A stretch of 64,000 nucleotides of DNA from Panopea generosa (taxonomy: Eukaryota; Mollusca; Bivalvia; Adapedonta; Hiatellidae): NCBI GenBank assembly GCA_029582155.1, contig CM055899.1, positions 81,127,556 through 81,191,555 of the forward strand, read 5' to 3'. Below are positions 22,501 to 33,150 of the stretch, in pieces. The translations under genes and the position numbers were made by a program. The notes below the pieces were generated by a model that worked only from the letters and a program-made list of their open reading frames with translations, was not told where the DNA came from and ran no database searches. Position 1 is the first letter of the stretch, and each line of letters starts with the position of its first letter.

Positions 22501-25094
22501 GCCTTCTAGGACAGGTTAAAACAGTAGTATTTTGTTTTAATTTCATGGACTGAGCGCCGAATTCTAAAAGGAGGAATAGAAATAACAATATATTCTGTAC
22601 AGTCCGATATCATTGGCATATATCTGTCATTATTTGGCTAATAAATATAATCTGTCTGGTAAAATGACTAGTAATATTTTGGTTACATAAATATTCTGAT
22701 AAACAACAAAGTATTATCCGAGTAGCATATACTTAATACTGGTTCTAGCCAGGAATATACATACAATTGTCTATGTTGTAAGAAGTGTTTACCAATAAAT
22801 GTAAAATAAATAGGATTAAATTAATCAAACTTTGAATTCCATTGTAGATCAAGCAGCTAAAGCGAAGCAAGATGGAATTGTTCTGTATGCACTCAGTACT
22901 AATGGAACAGGTCAAGAGTTTCATCGCATAGGTTATGATTATTGCCGGCTATTCTCAATGGGCAACTTTTCACATAGTCTTCCATCCGCAACCTCGGATC
23001 TTGCGAAGGGAATTTGCTCTGGTAAGACATATTTGTATACTATTACATGAAAAAGGTGGTGATTCTTTTGTATGTATCACAGTTTCCTTTAATATATGTC
23101 ATACATCGGGTTAGATTTGCCTTAATTCATTTCTAAATAAAGAGGCGATCTTCACTTCAAACCTCCTCGAGGAGCTTTACAGGATGGCGGGAATGCCTCA
23201 GGGAATTCTTGAGGAGGACAAGCAGTCCGGCTGGAAGTCTTTTATAAGTCAACTTACACATGCCAACAATGTCACCATTCATGGTAGTACTGGCTATTCC
23301 CCTACTATTTAATGTTTGAACGACACCCTAAGTGAGCTGCGAATGCTCTCATTGGACTTTTGCACTGATGACATTTACTGCAAAGTACAAACACGAGTAT
23401 TTAAAAAACTGAAAGAAAGACTTTCAGTCGCATGCACAATGACTAGATACACCGCTTTACAAATAGCAAAACAGAATAAGAAGAAATATGATGTTTGGGC
23501 GAGAGCAGCAAACTTCAAATCTTTATTAATATGGTCACCCACCGCTTCCCCTAGACATATCGGCGACATTAATACCCCAAATAAAGTTCATATATCCCTA
23601 GAAAAGTAATGGTATCCTTTACAGTTTTGGTGGTCCGGACATATTGGGTAGGTTTCTCAAACAATTTAACCAAATGTGTCAATTGAGAAAAAACATGGCA
23701 TGGTTTACATACGTTACAGAAGATCCAATGTTTTCAACATTATATATTATTTCCAGTATTTACAGATAGCAAAGTATAATGATCAAAATATAAAGGATGA
23801 GAACGAAAGAATACAAATATAATAAGGTTATTCTCCGAAGAAGCATAATATGAACAATGTAACGTGACGGTACATATAGATATACGATTTATTGTAAATG
23901 AACAAACAAACAAATATGTATATGAAAGAAAGGAACATTAAATCAAATTAAGATAATGAGAATCGTGTACTATCGATGAAATTGATATTTAACTATTTGA
24001 CTTTTTAAAGAGAGAATCTAAAGAATGAAGATTAGAGATTTCTGGCGAGGGGATCGGTAATAGACTGGGTCCATGGTGTATATGCATACCTGCTTAAGCT
24101 GTATGTGATTTTTTTAGAAAATATTACTTATATTACGATCAAGGGTCGTAGCAAATTTGTATTTGATACTATCTTATATTGATTCTTTTTTGTATGTTTT
24201 TTTTTTTCAGAAATAGATACTTCTGTTCAAGTGGTATCAGGAAATTGTTTCCCACGTGAGTACTCTTAAAAAAATTATTGACATTGTTTTTTAAACGGAA
24301 ATCATTGAAGTATTATTTTGAATCTTGATAGATGAACGTGATTCTTTATTTGATTAAATAATTTGTCTGGTGTTTTATAGTCGTAAACCATTAAGTTTAT
24401 GCTAATTTTAGCTCGATTGCTTGATTGCATCCTACTCAACTCAAAATTCATGCTCAAACACAATTTGAAGCGCATTATGTGGATTCAACTTCGAAATTGA
24501 AAGTATTAACCACACGGTATTGTTTTGAGTAACTCTTATGTACTGGTACTTTACCCATACTTTCGGTGAATATATATGGAATAATTGGACCATTATTGTT
24601 TAGTTTTATCGGTAAAATAAAAATATGTCAACGTTATTTGCTTAATAAGCGTTTTAAATTATAATTATGCAGCTGTTATAAGTGCATGATTACCATTTAT
24701 ATTAACAGGAGCGTATGGATATGTTTTGAAAACAACAGTCACGTGCAATACAAAACAATTCGTGAGTGTACCCGATCCGGATAACTGCGCTTACTATTAC
24801 ACGTGTGAGACAAAGCGGGCGAAACCAAGCCACTTAAGATGCAGTGCTGGAACAGTGTACGATCCAAAAGTTAATGGCTGCAACCACCTGGAAAACACAC
24901 AATGCTTTTATGACTTTCCCTGCCCACCTGAAGTTTCTCAACTCTTACCGTATCCTGGGGATTGCACTAAATATATCCAATGTGATTCTTCCGGACTACA
25001 TTTCCTCAAGGACTGCGCATTGGGAACCGTCTTCGATTTTGAATGGCAAAGCTGTAATTCGACCACAAAAACCACGAACTGCTATAGATACTAA
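16529..25094 (+). CDS. Secreted VWA + two chitin-binding domain protein (Pif/BMSP-like shell matrix type), gene B, five exons
   Basis: Exons are 16529-16586, 20433-20834, 22848-23021, 24211-24255 and 24709-25094. All introns are GT-AG and phase 1. The product is 354 aa. Exon 1 encodes a signal peptide (residues 1-20, core LCILLLVGCLTAYV). Residues about 26-210 form a VWA domain starting TDIVVAV, with a GLILYG strand and a GVIFTYG strand. Residues 239-292 and 298-351 are two peritrophin-A domains with cysteines at 239, 253, 259, 271, 284, 292 and 298, 312, 318, 329, 342, 351. Secreted VWA plus chitin-binding proteins such as Pif and BMSP sit in the organic shell matrix and bind chitin, and that role is inferred here by architecture. 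The metal site (DxSxS) reads PGYWK at residues 34-38, and the later Asp is Tyr141, so metal-dependent ligand binding is unlikely. The start codon is the only one giving a signal peptide in phase with exon 2. Another secreted cuticle or mucus role is possible. Confidence 0.88.
16675..16840 (-). mobile_element. SINE (family 2), minus strand, in intron 1 of gene B
   Basis: Read on the minus strand, a B-box-like GTGGCCTCGATCCC lies near 16790, followed by GTGTCCTTGAGCAAGACAC and the block ending TTGTTATAAC. The same body recurs at 5880, 28490 and 49057. Confidence 0.65.
17338..17570 (+). mobile_element. SINE (family 1) in intron 1 of gene B
   Basis: The B-box-like GATCGTGAGTTAAAATCCCC is followed by the family body (AGTTATCAGTTACTTGCGGA, GGTGTGCTCGAGTACT) and tail (CCCTCGATGGTATTAAAAT). 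The A-box part is eroded. Confidence 0.7.
18381..18732 (+). repeat. 88-bp tandem repeat, 4 units, with internal palindromes
   Basis: Units start near 18381, 18469, 18551 and 18639 and share TATGTCAATAGTTATATAC and ATCGTCATCAGTGG. Each ends in CTACAGGCCCTGTAGG. Three of the four also carry the following palindrome GTAGGCACATGCCTAC. The second unit lacks it and is 6 bp shorter in spacing. The array lies in intron 1 of gene B. Confidence 0.9.
19120..19310 (+). repeat. Old approximately 108-bp direct duplication in intron 1 of gene B
   Basis: Two diverged halves share TTCAATA-ATACAT, GAAATATAA, AATACGAC/AATAAGAC and TTCAATCAACT at a spacing of about 108 bases. Confidence 0.45.
19756..19782. repeat. 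(TTAC)n microsatellite
   Basis: A short run of TTAC tetranucleotides in intron 1 of gene B. Confidence 0.85.
19806..19991 (+). mobile_element. 3' end fragment of a non-LTR retrotransposon (LINE) reverse transcriptase
   Basis: The 55 codons from 19827 to the stop at 19989-19991 encode the typical C-terminal tail of jockey/CR1-type reverse transcriptases: VQRIAASCA, then a VGKMLEEW-LEPRR stretch, then SLFYKIHLGQV. Only this tail is present, as expected for a 5'-truncated insertion. It lies in intron 1 of gene B, same strand, and is dead. Confidence 0.75.
21470..21610 (+). mobile_element. Decayed tRNA-derived SINE fragment in intron 2 of gene B
   Basis: The B-box-like GAGTTCGAGTGCC is followed by TTTATGTAAGAAAGTG and TTGCTTGCGTAAAGACG. 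This parallels the TTTATGTGAAAATG and CTACTTGCGGAAGGACG body at 53590-53630. Confidence 0.55.
21970..22170 (+). repeat. 63-bp imperfect tandem repeat, about 3 units
   Basis: TTAAC anchors fall at 21973, 22037, 22099 and 22161, each followed by ACTTATAATGAAC-like and GTTTATAAAT words. The array lies in intron 2 of gene B. Confidence 0.75.
23140..23608 (+). mobile_element. Fossil fragment of a Ty3/Gypsy-type LTR retrotransposon (integrase region)
   Basis: Short stretches resemble the integrase core and its C-terminal side in Ty3/Gypsy pol, including the characteristic STGYSP-like word near 23285 and a downstream lysine-rich segment. No LTRs, gag, protease or reverse transcriptase are seen nearby. 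It is a broken, internally shortened remnant in intron 3 of gene B, on the same strand. Age cannot be set without LTRs, but the decay suggests it is old. Confidence 0.6.
23610..24210. other. Rest of intron 3 of gene B
   Basis: AT-rich sequence ending in a long polypyrimidine tract (24183-24208) and a CAG acceptor for the 45-base exon 4. No other structure is seen. Confidence 0.6.
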
Positions 25095-25287
25095 ACCTAT
25101 ATCAGAAACGTTTTAGTTTGTAGTATACCTTATTCCTCCATTCCATTTGCCATTAGAGAAGTCTTAAGTATCATATGATTTAACATGCTAAACTATGGAA
25201 CGTGACTCTTATTGCGAAAAAAAAAATAACACATTTGAAATAAAAAATGTCTGCATAGTTAATGAAATACAGACTTGTTACACGTTT

Positions 25288-25293
25288 AATAAA
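25288..25293 (+). promoter_or_regulatory. Candidate poly(A) signal AATAAA of gene B
   Basis: This lies 194 bases after the stop, in the sequence block shared with gene A (1636-1641). Another A-rich AATAAA lies nearer, at about 25241, and could be used instead. Confidence 0.4.
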
Positions 25294-25800
25294 TGACGAA
25301 AATAAATGACCCGAAAATCAATTAAAAAGACACCACATCAAGACGACGAAAATGCCATATTTGTGTGACAGTCATACGTCTCAATTGACACAAATGTTTA
25401 TAATTTACTCTCGAAAATTTGTTATAAATAGCTATCACTTATAAAGCCATATTGGATATACTTCTTCTTTCGAACTCTGAAAACACCGAAAAGAACATTC
25501 GTGTGATTGGACAAATGTTAAACTTTAAGAAAAATCAAAACTTATTTAAACAAGGCATTGTGAAGAGCTTAATAAGTAACTATACAGTTAATGGTTTATT
25601 TGTTTTGTTATAAATAACTCTGTGAATAAACGTGTTGTTTAAAGCTTATAAAATATTTAGTTTCCTACGCATGCCATATGTATCAGCGTTTATCCAGTTA
25701 TATGACGTCATAATATGGTACTTATACAACGATGTAACATAACCTAACCTGATTACATCCAACTTACACAATTTCATATATAAGCGATATCCTCACCTAG

Positions 25801-25822
25801 AACCCCCCCCCCCCCCCCCCCA
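25801..25822. repeat. Poly-C tract
   Basis: A run of about 20 Cs with a following CCACCAACCCC. A similar tract in copy A (about 4754) is not at the matching position. Confidence 0.9.
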
Positions 25823-26814
25823 CCAACCCCTTAGCCTCTCTCCAGATTTAGTTGTTTTTCATTCTTTATATAGCAACACCTGACAGTACTGACTCTTTGT
25901 TTACTAGCGAGTCATGACTAGCGTGACTTGTCAGTCCGGCATCCTTATCAATTACAAATACGAGCGTTTTACTTTATTAAGCTCACAAGGTAACCCAGAT
26001 CAACATTTATTGTATGGGCGATCTACGGCTCACGTTACATTTACATATATCGTCTTGATCGAATGCGGCCTTGTTTTTTTAAAAATTGTCATTTCCTGCA
26101 GCATGCAAGTCTTTCATGCTAAGAACTGTTGTATGTTGTTTTAAGGACTACTACGAAACTCCCGATTTCATATTATGATTATTCTTATCTAACCAATTTT
26201 ATTCCATTAAATATCGTCTCTAATTAGATTGTGTTACAATTGGTCTGAAATACTAGGGCACTCAGAAGCCGACATAGGCGTTTTATTTTAGAGCTAACTA
26301 TTAAATAGCGGGTAGTAAGAAAGCACGATCTATTTGAATATGAACTTGCCAAAGGTTGCCTTTTAAATACTTTACAATCCGTCGACTTAAAATCTTAATA
26401 TGTTGAATACGTAAACATATATTTCTGAATGTTATATGCATCTGGTTCATAAACTTTAACATACACAAACTTTATATAAATATCTCAGTTGTTTTACTTT
26501 CGGAAGTAGAACTGGACAAAGCAAATATTATATCTACAAAAGAGAGGGCAGTAAATACCGATTACGAGAAGAATAAATATATCTGTACAGGACTTGCTAT
26601 GGAAACTTTTAGATAGTCCCTATAAGTTCATGCTTTAGGACACGTAATATGTAGGCCGCAGCTAGTGACAAATATAATGAACAAATATTTAGTATTTCCG
26701 GTCATTACTATCCATGGTATCTAGAAGTAAGATGTAAACCATTGTGGTCATTTATTTCATCTATATATGAAGCATAAATGTATTAGTTATTACACTATGG
26801 CACTGTGGCATTAC

Positions 26815-26895
26815 GTTTGGTGCGCCAAAACTGAGAATCGAACCGATGACATCTTATTCTCAGCCAAATGTATTAACCAATATACTACCGCAAAT
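26815..26895 (-). mobile_element. tRNA-like SINE head, minus strand
   Basis: On the minus strand an A-box-like AGTATATTGGTTAA and a B-box-like TCGGTTCGATTCTC are spaced as in a tRNA. The arms do not fold cleanly and no SINE body is recognisable, so it is a decayed SINE or tRNA pseudogene. Confidence 0.5.
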
Positions 26896-27114
26896 ATCAA
26901 GTCTTTAAGGCACTAACATCGACGATGCAATGCAACAGAATGCCATAAACATATGTTCACTAAATAGAATCACTTATATATGTCGTTAATAATTACTCAT
27001 GCAGCAATGCTCTTTTTAAAACAGTTAAAACGAAATTTAGGAAAATGTGAAGCTATAAAAATCCTTTTTAAAATTAATGTGACAATAGGTTCGAAATATA
27101 TATCGAGCTCTTGT

Positions 27115-27190
27115 TTGCAGAGTTATGTAAGATGCTGATATATGAAAAGCTGATGTTGTTGGTTCAATCTCATATTTATGTAATGAAGAG
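27115..27190 (+). mobile_element. Possible tRNA-like SINE fragment
   Basis: A B-box-like TTGGTTCAATCTCA is followed by TTTATGTAA, as in the other SINE copies. The A box is weak and the identity uncertain. Confidence 0.35.
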
Positions 27191-28489
27191 AAGTACTTTA
27201 AAGATATTAGTTATTTCATACAAACAACTATCACCGAACTTATGTATATGTGCCATAGCTGTAGTATACCTTATAATATACAATTAAAATAAGTAGCACT
27301 GTCTGATAGAAGGATCCCTCGGAATCAAAGAATGCGTTAAAGAAAAGAAAAATAGCTAACTCATTACTAGGTATATTCATGAAATTTTCAACAACTCTAA
27401 CTTCCCCTGATGCCAGTTAAAGTAGTATTCTATTTTTAAACAGTTCTTAATTGTCTCCATGATTCCAAGGCAATAAACGACTTCCACACAGCACGTACAA
27501 ATGATCTGTAACACCAAGCACAAACGCATCCAATAATATGAAAAGCAGACTCGGTTTTATTGAATCTGTTCATAAGTGTATGGGATATGAACAAACAAAT
27601 TATACCTATTGAGTATTACAAAACAAAAAGCATCAACGTATCTGATCTTCTGCTTTTAACTGGTTTGGATCTGGTATGGATTTGTTCCCTTACTGCTATG
27701 TTACTTCTCGGACCCAAATTATATGTCCTTTCTATTTTCCTGCATACCAGTTTCGATGATAGGATCCAAGTCTTAATCAAGTTTCTGCGAAGTCTTGTTA
27801 TTTATGACTATATGTGGCAGGTGGTTGTTAGATATCTGCTGTATGATGTGATGAAAATGTGCGTTTCCGATATACTTAATGATAGTTTATCCAATAAAAC
27901 TTTATGATATCATCGTAACACTACTATGACAATCCAACATACCTAAATCTGATATATTTCGGATTGATTGGAGTGAAAAATATTAAGCGAATAATCAAGC
28001 ATTTTGAAACCAGAAATTATTATTCAAAATGACAAACTAGCAACATTTCCACATGTTTGATATTACTTAGGCATTTCAGCCTAAACTGTTTTTTTTTTGG
28101 CATTTTAATATAATTGCAGTTTTGTTATGTTTACATTTTGCACACGTTCACATGGTCAAAATGACCTGCTCTGATTGGTTATCATCAGGTTCGTTGTTTT
28201 GCACGTTGATGCAATATGAACTTCCATACACTTTAAAATAAAACACCAAAAATACCCAAAGTGGCAAGTTCGGCATTTTGAATAGAGACCAACGAGTTTA
28301 GATAAAACTTTCATGAGTATTCTAATACATTTTTTCCCGTTTCATTTGAATTTTGATCAACTGCTTAGATTTAAGTCCTATTCCTTTGTTAGTTTTTAGT
28401 TACACAGTTTGTCAAGTTATATAGTAAAAATGTCGTTAAAAAATACAAATATCGGAACACATAAATTATATCTATACAGGTGACATTGC

Positions 28490-28660
28490 AATAATTAAAA
28501 CTTATTCATTTCAAATTGATAATGAAACAATGTCTTACAACTTATACAACTCACTTTCGCAGCCTTCCTGGGTAGAATCAGTCCTGTGCTGTAGATATGT
28601 GGATAAAATGTCTTACCCAAGCACACCATACATGGTCGTGGGGAACAATCGACCATAGAT
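28490..28660 (-). mobile_element. SINE (family 2), minus strand, copy-B partner of 5880-6000
   Basis: This shares TTACAACTTATACAACTC, CAGCCTTCCTGGGTAGAA and GATAAAATGTCTTACCCAAG with the other family-2 copies. Its position matches 5880 in the duplicated segment. Confidence 0.6.
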
Positions 28661-28914
28661 TATGGAATACAATATTGGTTATATAAAACTTATATAAGCC
28701 ATAGACATTCTGTCAATCGAACTATTTCATACAATGCATGCGCTTTAGTACGTTAATAAACAGTTAGAAGGGTTATTTCTTATTTGTTTGTCGATATTAA
28801 ATAAATAAATATTAAATATTAAATAAAGTGATATTCAAATTTTGACGACTTTATTCGTGAGTTAGATCATGCGAAGTATAAAGCTGATTTCATTCATTCA
28901 TTTACTCCCACAAT

Positions 28915-28985
28915 GCCTTAACGTGCGTGCGTGTGTTAATGTGTGCGTGTTTTTACGTGCGTGCGTGCGTGCGTTCGAATGTACA
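28915..28985. repeat. (TGCG)n-like microsatellite
   Basis: Imperfect GTGCGTGCGTG repeats. The matching place in copy A (about 9400) lacks them. Confidence 0.85.
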
Positions 28986-29035
28986 TTACAGAAAAACACG
29001 AATATAACTCAAAATAATTTTACTTAAGGACAATT

Positions 29036-29865
29036 GCTACTGTTTTTCATGCGCACCAGTTCCGCGCACAAGGGGAAGCAACTTTGTCGAGACCAGCCAG
29101 TGTCACTACATACTTTTATACAACAACTGACCCTTTTTCAGATAAAACACTCATTACGGATACGCCTGAAATTGGTCGCTTATTTCACGTTCAATATATG
29201 AAATATGCATACCGGTTTGAAATATTTTTTATAGCAATTTAACCTAAATATAACCTAAAATATATAAGATATCTTAATATTTATACAAATATGCTCATTT
29301 AGTATAAAAGCTTTAATTTTGCAGCCGCAGTTTATTTAACGATGGCATATTTTGGGAGTTTTTTTTTTCTTCAAATTATGCGGTAACATGTACTTTTTAT
29401 ATTGACTGTCATTAGAATAGGTATCATTGAGAATTTTTGTGAGGTTTTAAGGACATTTTATCCACACACTATATCAAGTTTTTATTTTTATTGCAAAATT
29501 GAAAAACACTCTGCCGAAATGATTTTGTTTTTAAAAACCCTAAACAATTAATTTCAAGCTTATAATTATCATTTCCATGGCAATCATTATTATATGCATG
29601 CATCTATGTATTAGTTTTAATTTAATACTAGATGTAAACAATTTTTAATGTTGCTTTTGCATTGCTTGTTAAATCTACATTTGTTCGCAGAATGTTTAGG
29701 ACGGGTATGTTTATGAAGAGGTAAAGCAAAAAAGTCTGTACGGTAACGTGTGGCTTTTGTTTCTGATATTACATGAACATTCTTTATATGTTAATACTTG
29801 AAAGTTTATTAAAATTCTATCCATACGAAAAATATAACAAAAAACTATAGAGATCGTCTGTAACA
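29036..29865. mobile_element. Copy-B-specific insert, about 0.83 kb, unidentified
   Basis: Copy A reads TTTTATTTAACAATATTTGG across the junction, whereas copy B breaks after TTACTTAA and resumes at CAATATCTTGG. The insert has no open frame and no clear inverted ends. It could be a transposon or DNA lost from copy A. Confidence 0.4.
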
Positions 29866-30372
29866 ATATCTTGGAAAATTGTGGAGCAACGTTATCAAAA
29901 TATAAAGTTTAAAAAATGCGGTATGAATGCAAACATTTTAGTTCGCTTCTGTTTGGAAAGGACGTGGAACTAAATGGTTGAAAAATATCTTTTTAATCTT
30001 ATGTGTTATCATCTAAGGTTTAATTGTAAAATATACATGGAAAGAAATATCAGGAAATATGTAATCATATACATTTTTGATAATTCTTTATCTATTAGCA
30101 CGACACAACTCGTTTAATAACTTCTTCAATATGAAGTAATCGATAGTAACACTTCGATGTGGGTAATATCTCCAAAGTAGTTAACGTCCATAGGGTTGAA
30201 GTTTGGGGTACTGCGTGAAAAGAAGGAAAACTTATTCCAATATTGTAGTTTGTCCAGTTATTCCAAGTGACGGAAGTTTCTATCTGAACCGAAATTCGAA
30301 AAGCCATGAATAATTCTTTTACTTGCATTCTTAACACATTCAATGATTATTTTAACTTATTTTCGGTTTGTA

Positions 30373-30467
30373 TAGAAAATTCCGTCCCATTGCATAACTG
30401 TTTTCGTGGGAACTAGGCAGAGCTTCGTCCCCGCCAAAACAGTTATCCCTTTGGACGGAATTTTCTA
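30373..30467. mobile_element. Near-perfect hairpin MITE, 95 bp
   Basis: TAGAAAATTCCGTCC followed by AACTGTTTT on the left mirrors AAAACAGTT and GGACGGAATTTTCTA on the right, with a loop of about 30 bases. It lies in a part of copy B (30250-30780) with no match in copy A. Confidence 0.7.
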
Positions 30468-30594
30468 TTAGAACCTCAAACCCATGTAAGAGTATTTCTT
30501 GCAAACCAAACAAATTGAATATATATTTTAACTTAATACAATGGTTGCTTTTAAAACATTATATTATATAATTTACGTCATATATTTTTACGTT

Positions 30595-30765
30595 ACGTCA
30601 TCTGGATGGTTTTAACGTCACAGCGCCATAATCTTATTTCCGACCAAGGGTGAGATAAGAATAACTAACGCCGATAAAATACAGATATCCTTATCCGGAA
30701 GGCAAGAAAAAATATCTAATCCTGGTAAAAATGCAGATATCCTTATCCGGTATGCAAGTTAACAT
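30595..30765 (+). repeat. Short direct repeat within the copy-B-specific segment
   Basis: GCAGATATCCTTATCCGG-like words occur twice (about 30681 and 30736), each after AAAAT-ACAGATATCC or AAATGCAGATATCC. Both lie in the segment absent from copy A. Confidence 0.5.
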
Positions 30766-31849
30766 ATTCTGTTATTGGGGTTTGCCCATTTAAATATTAT
30801 CTTGCATTACTAATTGATATAAACGACGGTGACGGAATTCTGTTGACGTATTTAACAATAATGTGCTTGTTTAAGATGTTTATGATTTATCAGTTTGATA
30901 ACCATAAGTGACAGGATTATAAAACCAACTTGGCGTTAAATGATAATTTATAGACAAAAACATCGCCTTGTTGAATATCATTGACAACTTTATATACGCC
31001 GACGTACTTTTGTTCACTGTCAGATGTAAACATGTTCAAGGTTATTATCGTGTAATATAATCTACATGATAAATAGCTAAGAATTAACAATAATTCATAA
31101 AAATATTTTGTTAATTAATTTAATAAGCGCAAATAATGTCCCATTAAAGGAAGCAGAAACGGATCGACGAAGAGAAACTATTAAAGGGAACGGAACATAG
31201 CTTAATATGATGATTTACTTGTACTTCAATACACCTACATAATTATGTTGTATTTGTGTGTATAACCATGTATGTAAGTCCTGTATCATAAGGTAGTTAA
31301 CAATGCATGGCTGGCAGAGACAAAATGATTAGAATGATTTCACACTATACACATTTTACAAATCAAACTACATACAGGAACCATGCAGAATATCTGACTT
31401 TGTAGACCTAAACCACGTGTTGCCCTTACGCTATACGGGAAAACAGTTCATGAAGCAATATAATTACCATTTTCTCCAATAAGTCAATGCTGACCAAACA
31501 AACCAAATTGTGAGTATTTTTGAATTTTGACTACGAGGGCGATTAGTTTTGAGTGGAATATATGTATATTTTTTACTTTTAGATTTTATGTTTATATGGC
31601 ATTGGAAACTAAAAGATTTATCATCATGTATTTATATTGATAAAATTTATTTATTATAAAAACTACTCCATTTTATAAAATATTTTTTCTATAAATTCAA
31701 TATTCAGGTGTGATCTTGCATTTCGAATGTCTTGATATCGTGGATATACATTATGTATGTAGTCATACAATAATCCTGTATTGCATAAAAGTTATGGACA
31801 GGACAACAAATAGTACTCGTATTTTAATATATAAAAGGCGATGCTTATA

Positions 31850-32470
31850 CCTTTAACACTCAGGTGTGATTTTGACCTTTGACATTTGACGTTTGACATT
31901 TGACATACAGGCAACGTTGTCTTGATGTGTACGTGTAATTAATCGGATAGTTGCGAAAATGTTTTTTTTATAACATATATGTTTACATTTTCAATGTTCA
32001 TATAGTTGAGATATAGACCATACATGTAACAGTTGTGTACCGGACATAGAAACATTATGTTCTATATATGCGAGGAATATATATATAATTCAGTGCGTTA
32101 CCTTAACCTTTGAGGTACATATCTGACTATTGTGATTTGCATGTCGTCTTGATGCGGTTAATACATTTATCTAGTTAATATATAAAAGTCGTTCCATGCA
32201 AATGAATGCTATAACACAGACACGAAAATAGTGTTATTGACATACAAAGGTTCAGATCTGACACTTTGTGTTTTGTTTCTAATATTAGAATTATTTGTAT
32301 ACCTTCAACGTTGAGTTGTTACCTTGATCGTTTAAGTATGTATCTGGTAGTTTAGGACCACACCTGCCTATTGTGTTCTTTGCCTTGTATCTGTGTGGTG
32401 ACAATATATACCAAGTTATATTAATATAAACCCTTATATGCAACAAGAGATATGGACCGGCCATTAAAAT
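31850..32470 (+). repeat. Degenerate approximately 150-bp repeat units (copy B)
   Basis: Decayed units carry ACCTTTGAG/GACATTTGAC, CATGTCGTCTT, AAGTTAT and ATGGACCGGCCAT words, related to 12115-12870. The direct triplet GACATTTGAC at 31880-31910 is part of it. Confidence 0.5.
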
Positions 32471-33150
32471 GGGACGGGCGGTCGAAAACCCTTAATATAT
32501 TCCCCTTCCGCTACGAGTTGGTGTATATAAATACATATAGTTTTAATTCTTAAATACTCATTAGAAATAGTTGAAATTATAATATACTAACATGCTGTAT
32601 GTATTACTGAGGAAAGGGGGTTGTGTGGAATAAAAAAACTTAATTGTTGATTTGTGGATGGCCTACTTAATTTTCTTTACCTCCTTTATTTTAAAGTGGT
32701 TCATTTATCTTTACAAACTGTAAACAGTTATATTTTAATCAGTCATTCAATTCAATACACTAAACATTTTCATCGTTACGATATTTTAATGACGTCACTG
32801 TGATGTCACTCTGATATTATCATTGTGTCAAGCATACTAATTTAATACGCTGTACTGCACTTGGGACCAGTTGAAAATATAACTTTAATTGTAAATCCGT
32901 AATGTACAGGTAAAGAACCTGATTGTGTCTGTTTTTCTTTCTGAACACGTAGTCCAACAGGTTTTGTGTTGAACTATCAACACTGTTCAACTGTAAACTC
33001 AGGAATGCTGAAATGAAACGAAGCTGGGATTATAATAGATTTGATATTTTAGTTAGACATGTATACGTTTTAATGTGAAAAAGAAGATTTCGTGAATGAA
33101 ATGTTATTGATAGTGAGACTGTGCTAAAGTCGTCGATCGAGTTTGGTTTA
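32471..33150. other. Gene-free stretch before the satellite
   Basis: No open frame, no clear repeat and no match to copy A. Confidence 0.5.

Larger units (their letters stand above)
24361..32170. repeat. Tandem segmental duplication, copy B
   Basis: This is the second copy of the 1-12888 segment, beginning inside the last intron of the complete gene and running through its 3' flank. Homology is patchy but collinear. It lacks several insertions found in copy A and has its own extra DNA at about 29036-29865 and 30250-30780. Past about 32170 I could not follow the match. The segment holds no gene other than the terminal exon at 24709-25094. Confidence 0.85.

Noticed and set aside
22331-22588. 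Minus-strand 85-codon frame in intron 2 of gene B
   Set aside because: No recognisable domain, it sits within a spliced intron, and it has no flanking exon signals.
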